Shown one piece after another: positions 21,747 to 31,322 of a stretch of DNA of 64,000 nt. Below the pieces are notes generated by a model. The model was not told the origin of the DNA. It ran no database searches and saw only the letters and a list, made by a program, of their open reading frames with translations. The DNA comes from Haematobia irritans. Its lineage: Eukaryota > Arthropoda > Insecta > Diptera > Muscidae. The DNA lies in the NCBI RefSeq assembly GCF_050003625.1, contig NC_134401.1, positions 69,730,537-69,794,536 of the forward strand, in the 5' to 3' direction. The stretch's first letter is position 1. Every line of letters starts with the position of its first letter. A program made the translations under genes and the position numbers.

Positions 21747-22094
21747 GGGAGCCACCGTGGTGCAATGGTTAGCATGCCCGCCTTGCATACACAAGGTCGT
21801 GGGTTCGATTCCTGCTTCGACCGAACATCAAAAAGTTTTTCAGCTGTGGATTATCCCACCTCAGTAATGCTGGTGACATTTCTGAGGGTTTCAAAGCTTC
21901 TCTAAGTGGTTTCACTGGAATGTGGAACGCCGTTCGGACTCGGCTATAAAAAGGAGGCCCCTTGTCATTGAGCTTAACATGGAATCGGGCAGCACTCAGT
22001 GATAAGAGAGAAGTTCACCACTGTGGTATCACAATGGACTGAATAGTCTAAGTGAGCCTGATACATCGGGCTGCCACATAACCTAACCTAACCT
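21747..22094 (+). mobile_element. tRNA-derived SINE, full length 348 bp, LINE-type 3' tail
   Basis: Flanked by an exact 11-bp target duplication AACTGCCCCAC (21736-21746 and 22095-22105), which proves retroposition. The head is tRNA-like with a consensus Pol III A box TGGTGCAATGG (21758-21768), an anticodon-loop-like CTTGCAT and a consensus B box GGTTCGATTCC (21802-21812). The body contains GGCTATAAAAAGG. The last roughly 70 bp (GTGGTATCACAATGGACTG ... GGGCTGCCAC ... TAACCTAACC) match the LOA LINE 3' end, implying the LINE reverse transcriptase mobilises it. Truncated relatives are at 31323-31455, 37595-37789 and 56985-57040. Confidence 0.9.
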
Positions 22095-22152
22095 AACTGC
22101 CCCACCATTTAATTTTTTGCTTTCAGCTCTGTTCAGAAGATGTTGCAAGCAT

Positions 22153-22462
22153 CAAAGACAATAAACTTTAGGAAGGTAGGAAATTGGCTTGCGTCGTACC
22201 AAATGTTGCATTTACCATGTTAGTTCCATACATGTTTTTTTTTGTTTTTTCACATTTATTTTTTAAATGAAAAACTTGATTTTCTTAATGAAACAATGTG
22301 AAATTTTAGGCAATAACAAAAAAATTACATTTTCCCCTTTATGGAAATTTATTTCGTGCACTTATTTTCTTTTTATTTGCATTTTAATGCTATGTCAATA
22401 CTTGTCGTATACGCGTTTGGTTCGATAAATGAAAAGTATGAAAGTAACGTTTATTGTCTTTG
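22153..22462. mobile_element. hAT-like MITE (CAAAGACAATAAAC ends), copy 1
   Basis: Inverted ends CAAAGACAATAAAC and GTTTATTGTCTTTG are flanked by an exact 8-bp duplication GCAAGCAT (22145-22152, 22463-22470). Eight-base duplications point to the hAT superfamily. No coding content. Confidence 0.8.
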
Positions 22463-22470
22463 GCAAGCAT

Positions 22471-23107
22471 AACAACATGTCGCAAGCACTTTAGAACATG
22501 CGCACAGGTTCTATGTTATAATGTTTGCAACCTCATGTTGAGTACTAAGTTAGTTTCTGTTAAAAACGAATGTCTTCAACTAACTCTGTAAATAGGGTCT
22601 CAAACCCAGGGATGTTAACTTATTTATGCGAAATAATATGACTGCCTATTATTTCGTGCGAAAAATCTAGGGTTATATAAATATGTGTTTGAAAATGCTC
22701 AAAACAAAGATTTCGCATTTATTCCGCGCTAACGTTTTTTATATGGAGTATAACAATTTTTCGTGCGAAAACGTGATCTTAGTACTAGGCTTTAAGGTTG
22801 AATTACACACCATGCGTCAATCTTGCGTTGATGGAAGAGTTGATTTCTTTCTGTTTGCGGCAGACTATTCGAGCTTTTGATTTCAAAGAGAAATCATCAG
22901 ACGCATTGTACGTATGGTATGTAATTCTACCTTTAATGCTTGGTCTCGAATAGAACCTTCAAAACATCGTTCGTTTGCAACCAAGTATGCGTAGGTTATG
23001 TTCTGATATTTGTTTTATTTGATGTTTGAAAGTTTTGCTTATGCTATGTTTTGAAAGTTCTATTCATGTTTCAGAACATTTTTAAATGTGAAAATTCAAA
23101 TATACTT
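22471..23107. other. No gene seen
   Basis: Contains a weak internal inverted match around 22790-22930 (ATTACACACCATGCGTCAATC against GCATTGTACGTATGGTATGTAAT). The rightmost part may be the continuation of the minus-strand gypsy integrase. Confidence 0.35.
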
Positions 23108-23115
23108 GTGCAGAC

Positions 23116-23453
23116 CAAAGACAATAAACGTTAGTAAGATAGGAAACCATTTACGGTGTAAGTTTCATACTTTTCGTTTATAGAAACAAACGCGTATACG
23201 ACAAGTATTGACATTAAAATGCAAATAATAAGAAATTAAGTGCACGAAAAAAATTTCCATAAAGAGGAAAATGTATTTTTTTTGTTACCCAAAAATTAAC
23301 ATTGTTTCATTAAGAAAATTAAGTTTTTCATTTAAAAAATAAAAACGAAAAACAAATAAAAAAATTACAAACATCTATGTAACTAACATGGTAAATGCAA
23401 CATTTGGTATGACGCAAGCCAATTTCCTATCTTCCTAAAGTTTATTGTCTTTG
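23116..23453. mobile_element. hAT-like MITE, copy 2 (opposite orientation)
   Basis: Same ends as copy 1 and the reverse-complement body. Flanked by an exact 8-bp duplication GTGCAGAC (23108-23115, 23454-23461). Confidence 0.82.
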
Positions 23454-23474
23454 GTGCAGACCTTTAGTTTGTAC

Positions 23475-24418
23475 CAGAGAACTGCACGAGTTACATCATT
23501 TTTCAATCGCACTCGCTCAGGGACTCGATTTATGTTTATGCTTTTTTTGGTTCGATGAGCGAGAGTGAACGATGATGTATTGATCTCGATCAAACACTCA
23601 GTTCGAATCACTGGTTCCATTCATTTGGACAATCAAACACGCTGTTTGGAATTGGATGAACGAGAGTGAACTTCTGTTTTCAATCGAGTTTGTTCGGGAC
23701 ATTTGATTGTTCAACGCAAAGATTATAGATAAATTTCCATAAAGGGGAAAATGTAATTTTTTTGTTGTTGCCTACAATTTAACATTGTTTCATTAAGAAA
23801 ATTAAATTTTTATTTAAAAAATAAAAACGAAAAACAACTTAAAAATTACAAACATTTATTGAACTAACGTGGTAAATGCAACATTTGGTATGACGCAAGC
23901 CAATTTCCTATCTTCCTCAAGTTTATTGTCTTTGCATTCAGACAACTCGGTTCACGTGAACTAAAAACAACTAACAAACACCTGTTAGTTTTTGTTTTTG
24001 CTTAAAATGGACGAATACGCTGAAAGCATAATGTTTTTGAAAATGAAATAAAAGGGTTTTTGTTTTCCAAATCTGTGTTAATTTATTGAAATTTATGTTG
24101 CTTGATTTTATTCAGGCTCGTTCATTTCTATGTTGATCAAATCAAATCAAACACAATAAACAGAAAAATCATACCAATCATGTTCACTGAAATTGAGCGT
24201 CCCGTTCGGTATAATCATTCACAACCTCCAACCAACACAAGCGTATGATTTGTTTGATTGTAACAAAGTTCTTCAATCAATACATTTTGAAATCAAAACA
24301 TTTTTGTTGTAGTTTGAGCGGGTCGAACGAACTCGTTTTTCTATACTCATGAGTGATTGTATTCGTTTTTTTTAAGAGATGATTGAGTATACTTGATCAT
24401 ACTCGTTGTAGATCTCTG
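23475..24418. mobile_element. hobo/Hermes-type hAT element, non-autonomous
   Basis: The left end is CAGAGAACTGCA, identical to the hobo terminal repeat as I know it; the right end complement is CAGAGATCTACA. An exact 8-bp duplication GTTTGTAC flanks it (23467-23474, 24419-24426). The interior contains A/T-rich DNA, a partial hAT-like MITE (about 23720-23934) and no transposase frame. The right 418 bp recurs at 26438-26854 through the tandem duplication. Confidence 0.75.
23720..23934. mobile_element. hAT-like MITE, copy 3 (truncated, nested in the hobo-type element)
   Basis: Matches the right two thirds of copy 2 and ends in GTTTATTGTCTTTG. The left terminal region is reduced to GCAAAGA and no 8-bp duplication is visible. 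Confidence 0.65.
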
Positions 24419-24440
24419 GTTTGTACATTGCGCTTAGCTA

Positions 24441-25733
24441 ATGGGTGATACGGTCAAAATTTGGTCAAGGGAAAACGCGTGTAAATCGGTGAAATCGTTT
24501 ATTTAAAAAATCAAATTAAATTTATTTTTCAAGTTCAATTAGTATAAAATTCAGGAAAAATATTCAGTTAGGCTTTCGCTTTTCCAAATCCGAATTGACG
24601 CGTGACACCTGCCATCAGATTTTGTACAGCCACTTTGTCCACCTTCTTCGCCGCAGAAAGCCAGTTTGCCTTGAACTGCTGCTCGTCCTTAGCAGTTTTT
24701 TTTGTCTTCTTTAGGTTCCGCTTGACAATAGCCCAGTATTTCTAAATTGGGCGGAGCTCTGGCGTGTTGGGAGGGTTCTTGTCCTTGGGAACCACCTGCA
24801 CGTTGTTGGCGGCGTACCACTCCATGGCCTTTTTACCGTAATGACAAGATGCCAAATCCGGCCAAAACAGTACGGAACAACCGTGTTTCTTCAGGAAAAG
24901 CAGCAGACGTTTATTCAAACACTCTTTCACGTAAATTTCTTGGTTGACATTCCCGGAAGCTATGAAAATGCTGCTTTTCAAGCCACAGGTACAGATGGCT
25001 TGCCAAACCAGATATTTCTTTGCGAACTTTGACAGTTTTATGTGCTTGAAAATATCTGCTACCTTTCCCCTTCCTTTTGCCGTATAAAACTCCTGTCCCG
25101 GAAGCTGCTTGTAGTCGGCTTTGACGTAGGTTTCGTCGTCCATTACCACGCAGTCAAACTTCGTTAGCATCGCCGTGTACAGCCTACGGGATCGCGCTTT
25201 GGCCGTCGTATTTTGTTTATTATCGCGATTTGGAGTCACTACCTTCTTGTAAGTCGATAGTCCGGCTCGTTTTTTGGCTCGATGCACGGTTGTAGACGAT
25301 ACACCCAGCTTATTTGCGGCATCTCGGAGAGAGAGGTTAGGGTTTCGCTTGAAACTACCGGCAACTCTCTTTGTCGTCTCAGCGGCTTCCGGTTTTCGAT
25401 TTCCCCCCGATCCAGACTTCCTGGCTGTCGACAAACGTTCCCCAAACACTTTAATTACATTTGTAACGGTTGATTTGGCAACTTTTAGCGATTTTGCCAG
25501 CTTTGCGTGCGAGTAGCTCGGATTTTCGCGATGCGCGAGCAAAATTTTGATACGTTGCTCTTCTTGCTTGGACGGCATTTTGACAACTGAAGAGTGAATT
25601 CCAAAATCAAAATAGGAGCAATATTCTACACACACACACACCTTCAAAATGAGGGGTGTTCAGGTTTTTTAAATGCAAAATTGAAAGAAATACGTCAAGT
25701 TTATATTGACCAAATTTTGACCGCATCACCCTT
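24441..25733 (-). mobile_element. DD37E mariner-like (ITm) element, 1293 bp, copy A
   Basis: The inverted ends share GGGTGATrCGGTCAAAATT and a few bases beyond, with TA at both sides (24439-24440, 25734-25735). It is inserted in a gypsy integrase gene, and gypsy-like coding can be followed on both sides. It carries one transposase gene on the minus strand. Confidence 0.88.
24568..25578 (-). pseudogene. DD37E transposase with a stop at the third catalytic residue
   Basis: The frame of 336 codons is intact from ATG 25578 to the TAA at 24568-24570, except for one TAG at 24742-24744 (codon 279). Two helix-turn-helix motifs are visible (HAKLAKSLKVAKSTVTNVIK and LSLRDAANKLGVSSTTVHR). Catalytic Asp residues lie in VVMDDETYV and FWPDLASCHY. 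The TAG falls 38 residues after the second Asp, where RPIE-YW would place the catalytic Glu, giving DD37E spacing as in the ITm mosquito elements. Downstream codons (KYWAIVKRNLKK, FGFGKAKA) are still open. The copy cannot make a full transposase without readthrough. Confidence 0.88.
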
Positions 25734-26437
25734 TAATCCGTTAGTACTTGGATATCCCGGTGCTGTTAGTTTTTGCAAAATTTCATTTTTTTTACAATAT
25801 GCACTGAATTCGTCGCTTTTAAAAATAGTTTCATTATCGGAAACCAATGTAATTGGAAAATAATAGCTGGAAAAAATATCTAATAAAAATCTCAATGAAA
25901 TTTCTGTTGTAGGGCCCTCACGAGCAATTTTGATCTCAATCCATCTTGATTTAGCATCAACTACAATCAAAAAATTGTGAATTTGAAACGGACCTGCATA
26001 GTCGATATGAACTCTGTCCCAATTCTGAGCAGGTTCTTCCCAATGTATCGCTTTAGCAGGTTTTGATTGCGTTTGAATGCAAGGTTCGCATTCTCGAACA
26101 AATAAATTCTGGCGAATTGCTTCACTTTGGTAATTCCAGCATTTATATGTTGAAGATTTTTCGGAATCACCACGAAGTTTTTTTTTTTTAAGATTTGACA
26201 AAACTGGATCCTTAGCTGTCTCCGCAGCTAATAATTCGCTATTAATAATTTCGGAAATATGAAAAATTGTTTGAACACACAGTTCAATCACGTCCTCATT
26301 AATAACTTGGTCTGTAGTTGTTTTTCGAAAATTTGATTTGCTCTGGAGAGGCAATCTGCATTTGTATTCTGACACTTTTGTGAAAATGAGCTCGTATTCG
26401 AAGTTTGAAAGAAATTCGGCATAGCGTAGCAATCTAG
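25734..26437 (-). pseudogene. Ty3/gypsy integrase region, unit A
   Basis: On the minus strand, from LLRYAEFLSNFEYEL (end of RNase H) into the integrase zinc region (RECEPCIQTQ) and core (WDRVHIDYAGPF with the first Asp, LVSDNETIFKS with the second), reaching APGYPSTNG where the DD37E element interrupts. Gypsy-like coding appears to continue beyond that element (VQTKGLHK near 23110 and 24430). A frameshift-prone AAAAAAAAC run and the lost zinc-binding histidines show decay. Confidence 0.85.
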
Positions 26438-26876
26438 CTTAAAATGGACGAATACGCTGAAAGCATAATGTTTTTGAAAATGAAATAAAAGGGTTTTTGT
26501 TTTCCAAATCTGTATTAATTGATTGAAATTTATGTTGCTTGATTTTATTCAGGCTCGTTCATTTCTATGTTGATCAAATCAAATCAAACACAACAAACAG
26601 AAAAATCATACCAATCATGTTCACTGAAATTGAGCGTCCCGTTCGGTATAATCATTCACAACCTCCAACCAACACAAGCGTATGATTTGTTTGATTGTAA
26701 CAAAGTTCTTCAATCAATACATTTTGAAAACAAAACATTTTTGTTGTAGTTTGAGCGGGTCGAACGAACTCGTTTTTTCTATGCTCATGAGTGATTGTAT
26801 TCGTTTTTTAAGAGATGATTGAGTATACTTGATCATACTCGTTGTAGATCTCTGGTTTGTACATTGCGCTTAGCTA

Positions 26877-28098
26877 ATGGGTGATACGGTCAAAATTTGG
26901 TCAAGGGAAATCGGTGAAATCTTTTATTTAAAAAATCAAATTAAATTTCTTTTTCAAGTTCAATTAGTATAAAATTCAGGAAAAATATTCAGTTAGGCTT
27001 TCGCTTTTCCAAATCCGAATTGCCGCTTGACACCTGCCATCAGATTTTGTACAGCCACCTTGTCCACCTTCTTCGCCGCAGAAAGCCAGTTTGCCTTGAA
27101 CTGCTGCTCGTCCTTAACAGTTTTTTTGGTCTTCTTTAGGTTCCGCTTGACAATAGTCCAGTATTTCTAAATTGGGCGAAGTTCTGGCGTGTTGGGAGGG
27201 TTCTTGTCCTTGGAAACCACCTGCACGTTGTTGGCGGCGTACCACTCCATGGCCTTTTTACCGTGATGGCAAGATGCCAAATCCGGCCAAAACAGTACGG
27301 AACAACCGTGTTTCAGGAAAGGCAGCAGACGTTTATTCAAACACTCTTTAACGTAAATTTCTTGGTTGACAGTCCCGGAAGCTATGAAAATGCTGCTTTT
27401 CAAGCCACAGGTACCAAACCAGGCTTGCCAAACCAGATATTTCTTTGCGAACTTTGACAGTTTTATGTGCTTGAAAATATCTGCTACCTTTCCCCTTCCT
27501 TTTGCCGTATAAAACTCCCGGAAGCTGCTTGTAGTCGGCTTTGACGTAGGTTTCGTCGTCCATTACCACGCAGTCAAACTTCGTCAGCATCGTCGTGTAC
27601 AGCCTCCGGGATCGCGCTTTGGCCGTCGTATTTTGTTTATCATCGCGATTTGGAGTCACTACCTTCTTGTAAGTCGATAGTCCGGGTCGTTTTTTGGCTC
27701 GATGCATGGTTGTAGACGATACACCCCTATTTGCGGCATCTCGGAGAGAGAGGTTAGGGTTTCGCTTGAAACTACCGGCAACTCTTTTTGTCGTCTCAGC
27801 GGCTTCCGGTTTTCGATTTCCCCCCGATCCAGACTTCCTGGCTGTCGACAAACGTTCCCCAAACACTTTAATTACATTTGTAACGGTTGATTTGGCAACT
27901 TTTAGCGATTTTGCCAGCTCGGATTTTCGCGATGCGCGAGCAAAATTTTGATACGTTGCTCTTCTTGCTTGGACGGCATTTTGACAACTGAAGAGTGAAT
28001 TCCAAAATCAAAATAGAAGCAATATTCTACACACACACACCATCAAAATGAGGGGTGTTCAGGTTTTTTAAATGCAAAATTGAAAGAAATACGTCAAA
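26877..28098 (-). mobile_element. DD37E element, copy B, right end deleted
   Basis: The left end follows TA (26875-26876) as in copy A. The right inverted repeat is missing because the sequence jumps from TACGTCAA to TTTCATTTTTTT of the gypsy. The element is therefore immobile regardless of transposase. Confidence 0.85.
26993..27979 (-). pseudogene. DD37E transposase, copy B
   Basis: Same gene as 24568-25578 with the same TAG at the catalytic Glu position (27167-27169). It has further lesions: loss of residues in the first helix-turn-helix, loss of codons in GVSSTTMH, a frameshift in the QLPG.FYTAKGRGK area and another near VWQAICTCG. It is more decayed than copy A. Confidence 0.88.
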
Positions 28099-28808
28099 TT
28101 TCATTTTTTTACAATATGCACTGAATTCGTCGCTTTTAAAAATAGTTTCATTATCGGAAACCAATGTAATTGGAAAATAATAGCTGGAAAAAATATCTAA
28201 TAAAAATCTCAATGAAATTTCAATGAAATTGCTCGTGAGGGCCACGAGCAATTTTGATCTCAATCCATCTTGATTTAGCATCAACTACAATCAAAAAATT
28301 GTGGGTTTGAAACGGACCTGCATAGTCGATATGAACTCTGTCCCAATTCTGAGCAGGTTCTTCCCAATGATGTAGTAACGCTTTAGCAGGTTTTGATTGC
28401 GTTTGAATGCAAGGTTCGCATTCTCGAACAAATAAATTCTGGCGAATTGCTTCACTTTGGTAATCCAGCATTTATATGTTGAAGATTTTTCGGAATCACC
28501 ACGAAGTTTTTTTTTTAAAGATTTGACAAAACTGGATCCTTAGCTGTCTCCGCAGCTAATAATTCGCTATTAATAATTTCGGAAATATGAAAAATTGTTT
28601 GAACACACAGTTCAATCACTTCCTCATTAATAACTTGGTCTGTAGTTGTTTTTCGAAAATTTGATTTGCTCTGGAGAGGCAATCTGCATTTGTATTCTGA
28701 CACTTTTGTGAAAATGAGCTCGTATTCGAAGTTTGAAAGAAATTCGGCATAGCGTAGCAATCTAGCCGACGTTATAGGTGGTAATTTGTTATATTGATCC
28801 GAAATCAA
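28099..28808 (-). pseudogene. Ty3/gypsy integrase region, unit B
   Basis: Repeats the integrase portion of unit A (WDRVHIDYAGPF, LVSDNETIFKS), with the local inverted insertion in the core and loss of the APGYPSTNG segment. It is contiguous upstream on the minus strand with the RNase H region at 28809-29180. Confidence 0.85.
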
Positions 28809-29180
28809 TTTAAATTTTCGACCCTACAAATACATAAAGAAATAATTGATTGTAAAAATTATAGCTAACGCCTCTCGATACAGTTGGCTACAATTTTTCT
28901 CCGCAGTACGAGAAGTTAGCGATCTGGAAGCAAATGCGACTGGCCGTGCCTGGCCTTTTACTACATGTGAAAGTACACCGGCAAATCCGGTAGGGCTGGA
29001 GTCGTATGCCACACCAACTTCTAATTCCGGGTTAAAAGGCATTAGTACTTGGTCACTAGCTATAAATTGTTTCAATTTCAGAAATGCTACCTCACAATTT
29101 GTTGGCCATAACAATTTTTTATTCTTTTGTAGCAACTGGCTAAAGGTGTCCGGAATAAACCTCGAATAGTATGTTACCAT
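28809..29180 (-). pseudogene. Ty3/gypsy RNase H region
   Basis: Minus-strand frame with the gypsy RT-to-RNase H connection (YYSRFIPDTFSQLLQ, LLWPTNCEVAFLKLK) and RNase H core (VAYDSSPTGFAGVLSH, RPVAFASRSL, YREALAIIF). The order and spacing fit a gypsy pol. A stop separates it from the RT frame at 29184 and there is a break near 28820. Confidence 0.85.
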
Positions 29181-29183
29181 TCC

Positions 29184-29901
29184 TTAAACTCTTCTCAAAT
29201 CGTGGACAGTGGAAAGTCTTGGTATGTCTGCTATAGTCCGAATCTTTGATGGAGATTTTGAAATTTCATTTTGACGAATTATATGGATAAAGCATTCAAT
29301 TTGTGTCTTCGTAAATAAACATTTTTGCAAACTTAGATGTGAATCATATTCCTTCAAACGCTGTATACATTCATACAAATTAAATAAACACTCGGCTTCC
29401 GCCATAAATAACGATATCATGTTCATACCACTCAAAATCTGTTCTATAATGCGGTTGAATTCTGCTAGGGCAGTCTTTATGCCAAAAGAACCTATATGTT
29501 CCCCTATGCGTTGAAATGGTTTGAATCTGACATGAATCTTAATCAACTTTAAGGTGTATATACGCCTTGTATAAGTCTTAACGGCAAAAGTACTTTACGC
29601 CTTTGAGATTATTGAGAATTTTGTCAATTCTACGGATCGGGTAGTTGGCTGAAACCTGCTGTGGGTTTACCCCAAATTTATAATCGACGAAAAGTCGAAC
29701 GACTCCGTCTGATTTTGGTATGATGACCAAAGGCGATTGGCGGTCGCTCCTTTCAACCTTAGATATTACGCCTGCCGATTCTAACTCATTGAGTTCCTTT
29801 TCTACTTGCTGGCGAAGAGCAAAGGGTACTTTTCTTTCCTTTAAAAACTTTGGTACAGCGTTTTCCCGTAATTGTAATTTCAATTCAAATTGGGAATACA
29901 T
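29184..29901 (-). pseudogene. Ty3/gypsy reverse transcriptase, catalytic box lost
   Basis: The N-terminal half (29901-29578) shows VPFALRQQVEKELNELESAG, SPLVIIPKSDGVVRLFVDYK and NYPIRRIDKIL. The C-terminal half (29546-29184) shows FGIKTALAEFNRI, LSLQKCLF and TIADIPRLSTVHDLRR. The two halves are in different frames. The YxDD box expected after the LSGM region is replaced by unrelated codons, so the enzyme is dead. Confidence 0.85.
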
Positions 29902-29939
29902 CCTACCTTCTCAATGCTGTTAATTGAATATGATTGATT

Positions 29940-30250
29940 TGTTCGAAGTGTTTTTATTGAAAAATTATTGATCAACATCTTGAAGGTTTATTTGAAGGTT
30001 TCGTATCCAAATGCGTCCCAGTAAAGGTTTATAGTCGTCAGGTACCATATACATTTCCTCTTTCGGCTTAATTTTTCTGTAATCGACATCTACACTTACC
30101 TTTCCGTAAGGAATTAAATATTCCTAGTGTAGTAACGAAATGTAATCGATGAACTCTGTAATTGTGTTTTGATGTTGAATCGATCATATGTACTTTTGTT
30201 AATCAATGTATATTTCACTCCGAAATCTACCACAAAATTCTGACGGAATT
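29940..30250 (-). pseudogene. Ty3/gypsy protease remnant
   Basis: On the minus strand FVVDFGVKYTLIN occupies the place of the aspartic protease D-S/T-G-A site, with Ser/Thr replaced by Phe. Further on PDDYKPLLGRIWIRNLQI matches the C-terminal GRDW-type motif of gypsy proteases. Frameshifts lie between. The position between the zinc knuckle and RT fits the gag-pro-pol order. Confidence 0.6.
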
Positions 30251-30366
30251 ATGTTAAAAGCTACTATGTACTTATCATCATTTTTGTTGTTGTGCTGATT
30301 GTGATGAATGTCAATAATCTTGTTGATGTTGTATAATTTGCGAATTGATACCTAATAGTCATCGTT

Positions 30367-30585
30367 TTAGTGATTGTTACCTTGTGTTGAAATTAAAGTT
30401 TTGATGCATACCGGTTGCATATGACCTATTTTACCACAAGCTCTGAATTTCAGATTCTTTGGATTTGTACGGGATTCCTTTACCTTGTGATTGTTCCTAG
30501 TAGAGGTCTGCATCGAATAATATTCACTAAATGTATGCAATTCGCTGTCGAATATAGAACATAAACTCTTTCTCTCAGAGCGCAA
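30367..30585 (-). pseudogene. Ty3/gypsy Gag zinc-knuckle end
   Basis: A 72-codon frame ends with a CCHC-like knuckle (FRACGKIGHMQPVC) in which the first Cys is replaced by Phe. It precedes the protease on the same strand. Upstream Gag is not found on this strand. Confidence 0.6.
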
Positions 30586-30589
30586 GTAA

Positions 30590-30930
30590 CATAGTGGAGT
30601 GAAGAGAACACTTGCTTATCAAATACCGAAGGGTGGAAAAATTACTTGTAATGGTGACACATGTTGCTGTTGTGTGTCTGTGCACTTCTCGAACGTCTAT
30701 GTGTTGTCCTCGATGTCTATGTGTTGTGTTGAAATAATTGAACTCGTGCACTCTTACTTTTACTTTATTATTCAGATACCAAACTACGATAACAATAAAA
30801 AGATAAATCGAGATCAGTACGAAAGTGACATTTTAATTCAGTTTTGCCACAGTTTACTAATATGAATACATATATTAATTCTAATAACAAGAGATTATAA
30901 ACTAGGGATATAACAGAGAGTGGGAGACAC
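30590..30930. other. Unassigned interval between opposed gypsy pieces
   Basis: TGTGTTG/CTATGTGTTG repeats at 30660-30740; no frame recognised. It may contain an inversion junction. Confidence 0.35.
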
Positions 30931-30934
30931 GTAT

Positions 30935-31320
30935 GTCCGTAGATTTAGAAAGATGGCACTTGATGTTTGATGGGACCAACAAAGACATGACGGTTGAAAG
31001 TTTTATAGCGAATGAGAGAACAATACAATGTTCATTTTAACAAACTCTTTAGTGATTATCATTGCTTGCGCGAAATGCTGCTAATGGCAGTGGTTTTGGG
31101 GGACCATTCGGAAGATTTGGATTTTGACTATTTTGAATTAAAAAATGTGCGTCTAAGCAATCCGTGAGATAATGGTTTGTACACAGCTTCCAGAACAAAG
31201 TTTTGAAGAATTCTACACGAAGATACATGGACTCACTTTCCGACTCAGAAAAACTACATGAATCTGAATTGGTTCAAATAATGAGGAGCAACTTACGCCG
31301 TAATGGTGCCTCCATCATAT
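30935..31320 (+). pseudogene. Ty3/gypsy Gag fragment on the opposite strand
   Basis: Plus-strand, frame-shifted matches to a gypsy Gag: RWHLMFDGTNKDMTVE, NVHFNKLFSDYHCLREM, QSFEEFYTKIHGLTFRLRK and SELVQIMRSNLRRNGAS. It ends where a SINE fragment begins. Its orientation is opposite to the pol at 23100-30585. Confidence 0.55.
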
Positions 31321-31322
31321 TT

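Larger units (their letters stand above)
24001..26437. repeat. Tandem segmental duplication, unit A (2437 bp)
   Basis: Begins CTTAAAATGGACGAATACGC and ends GCGTAGCAATCTAG, immediately followed by unit B starting with the same words. It contains the right part of the hobo-type element, a complete DD37E element and part of a gypsy integrase/RNase H region. Confidence 0.92.
26438..28766. repeat. Tandem segmental duplication, unit B (2329 bp)
   Basis: Direct copy of 24001-26437. Differences include a deletion at about 28099 that removes the right end of the DD37E element and adjoining gypsy codons, deletions inside the transposase, and a short templated insertion at about 28221-28247 in which GCTCGTGAGGGCCACGAGC forms an inverted repeat. 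Continuity of gypsy coding beyond 28766 shows unit B retains the original right junction. Confidence 0.92.

Noticed and set aside
21758..21822. Functional tRNA gene
   Set aside because: Pol III boxes are good but the acceptor stem does not pair and the segment is the head of a SINE with a target duplication.
21913..21975. Pol II promoter at GGCTATAAAAAGG
   Set aside because: The TATA-like word is part of the SINE body and recurs in the truncated copy at 37690 with no downstream gene.
25274..25516. Plus-strand frames over the DD37E element
   Set aside because: Complement of the transposase; they show no independent domain.
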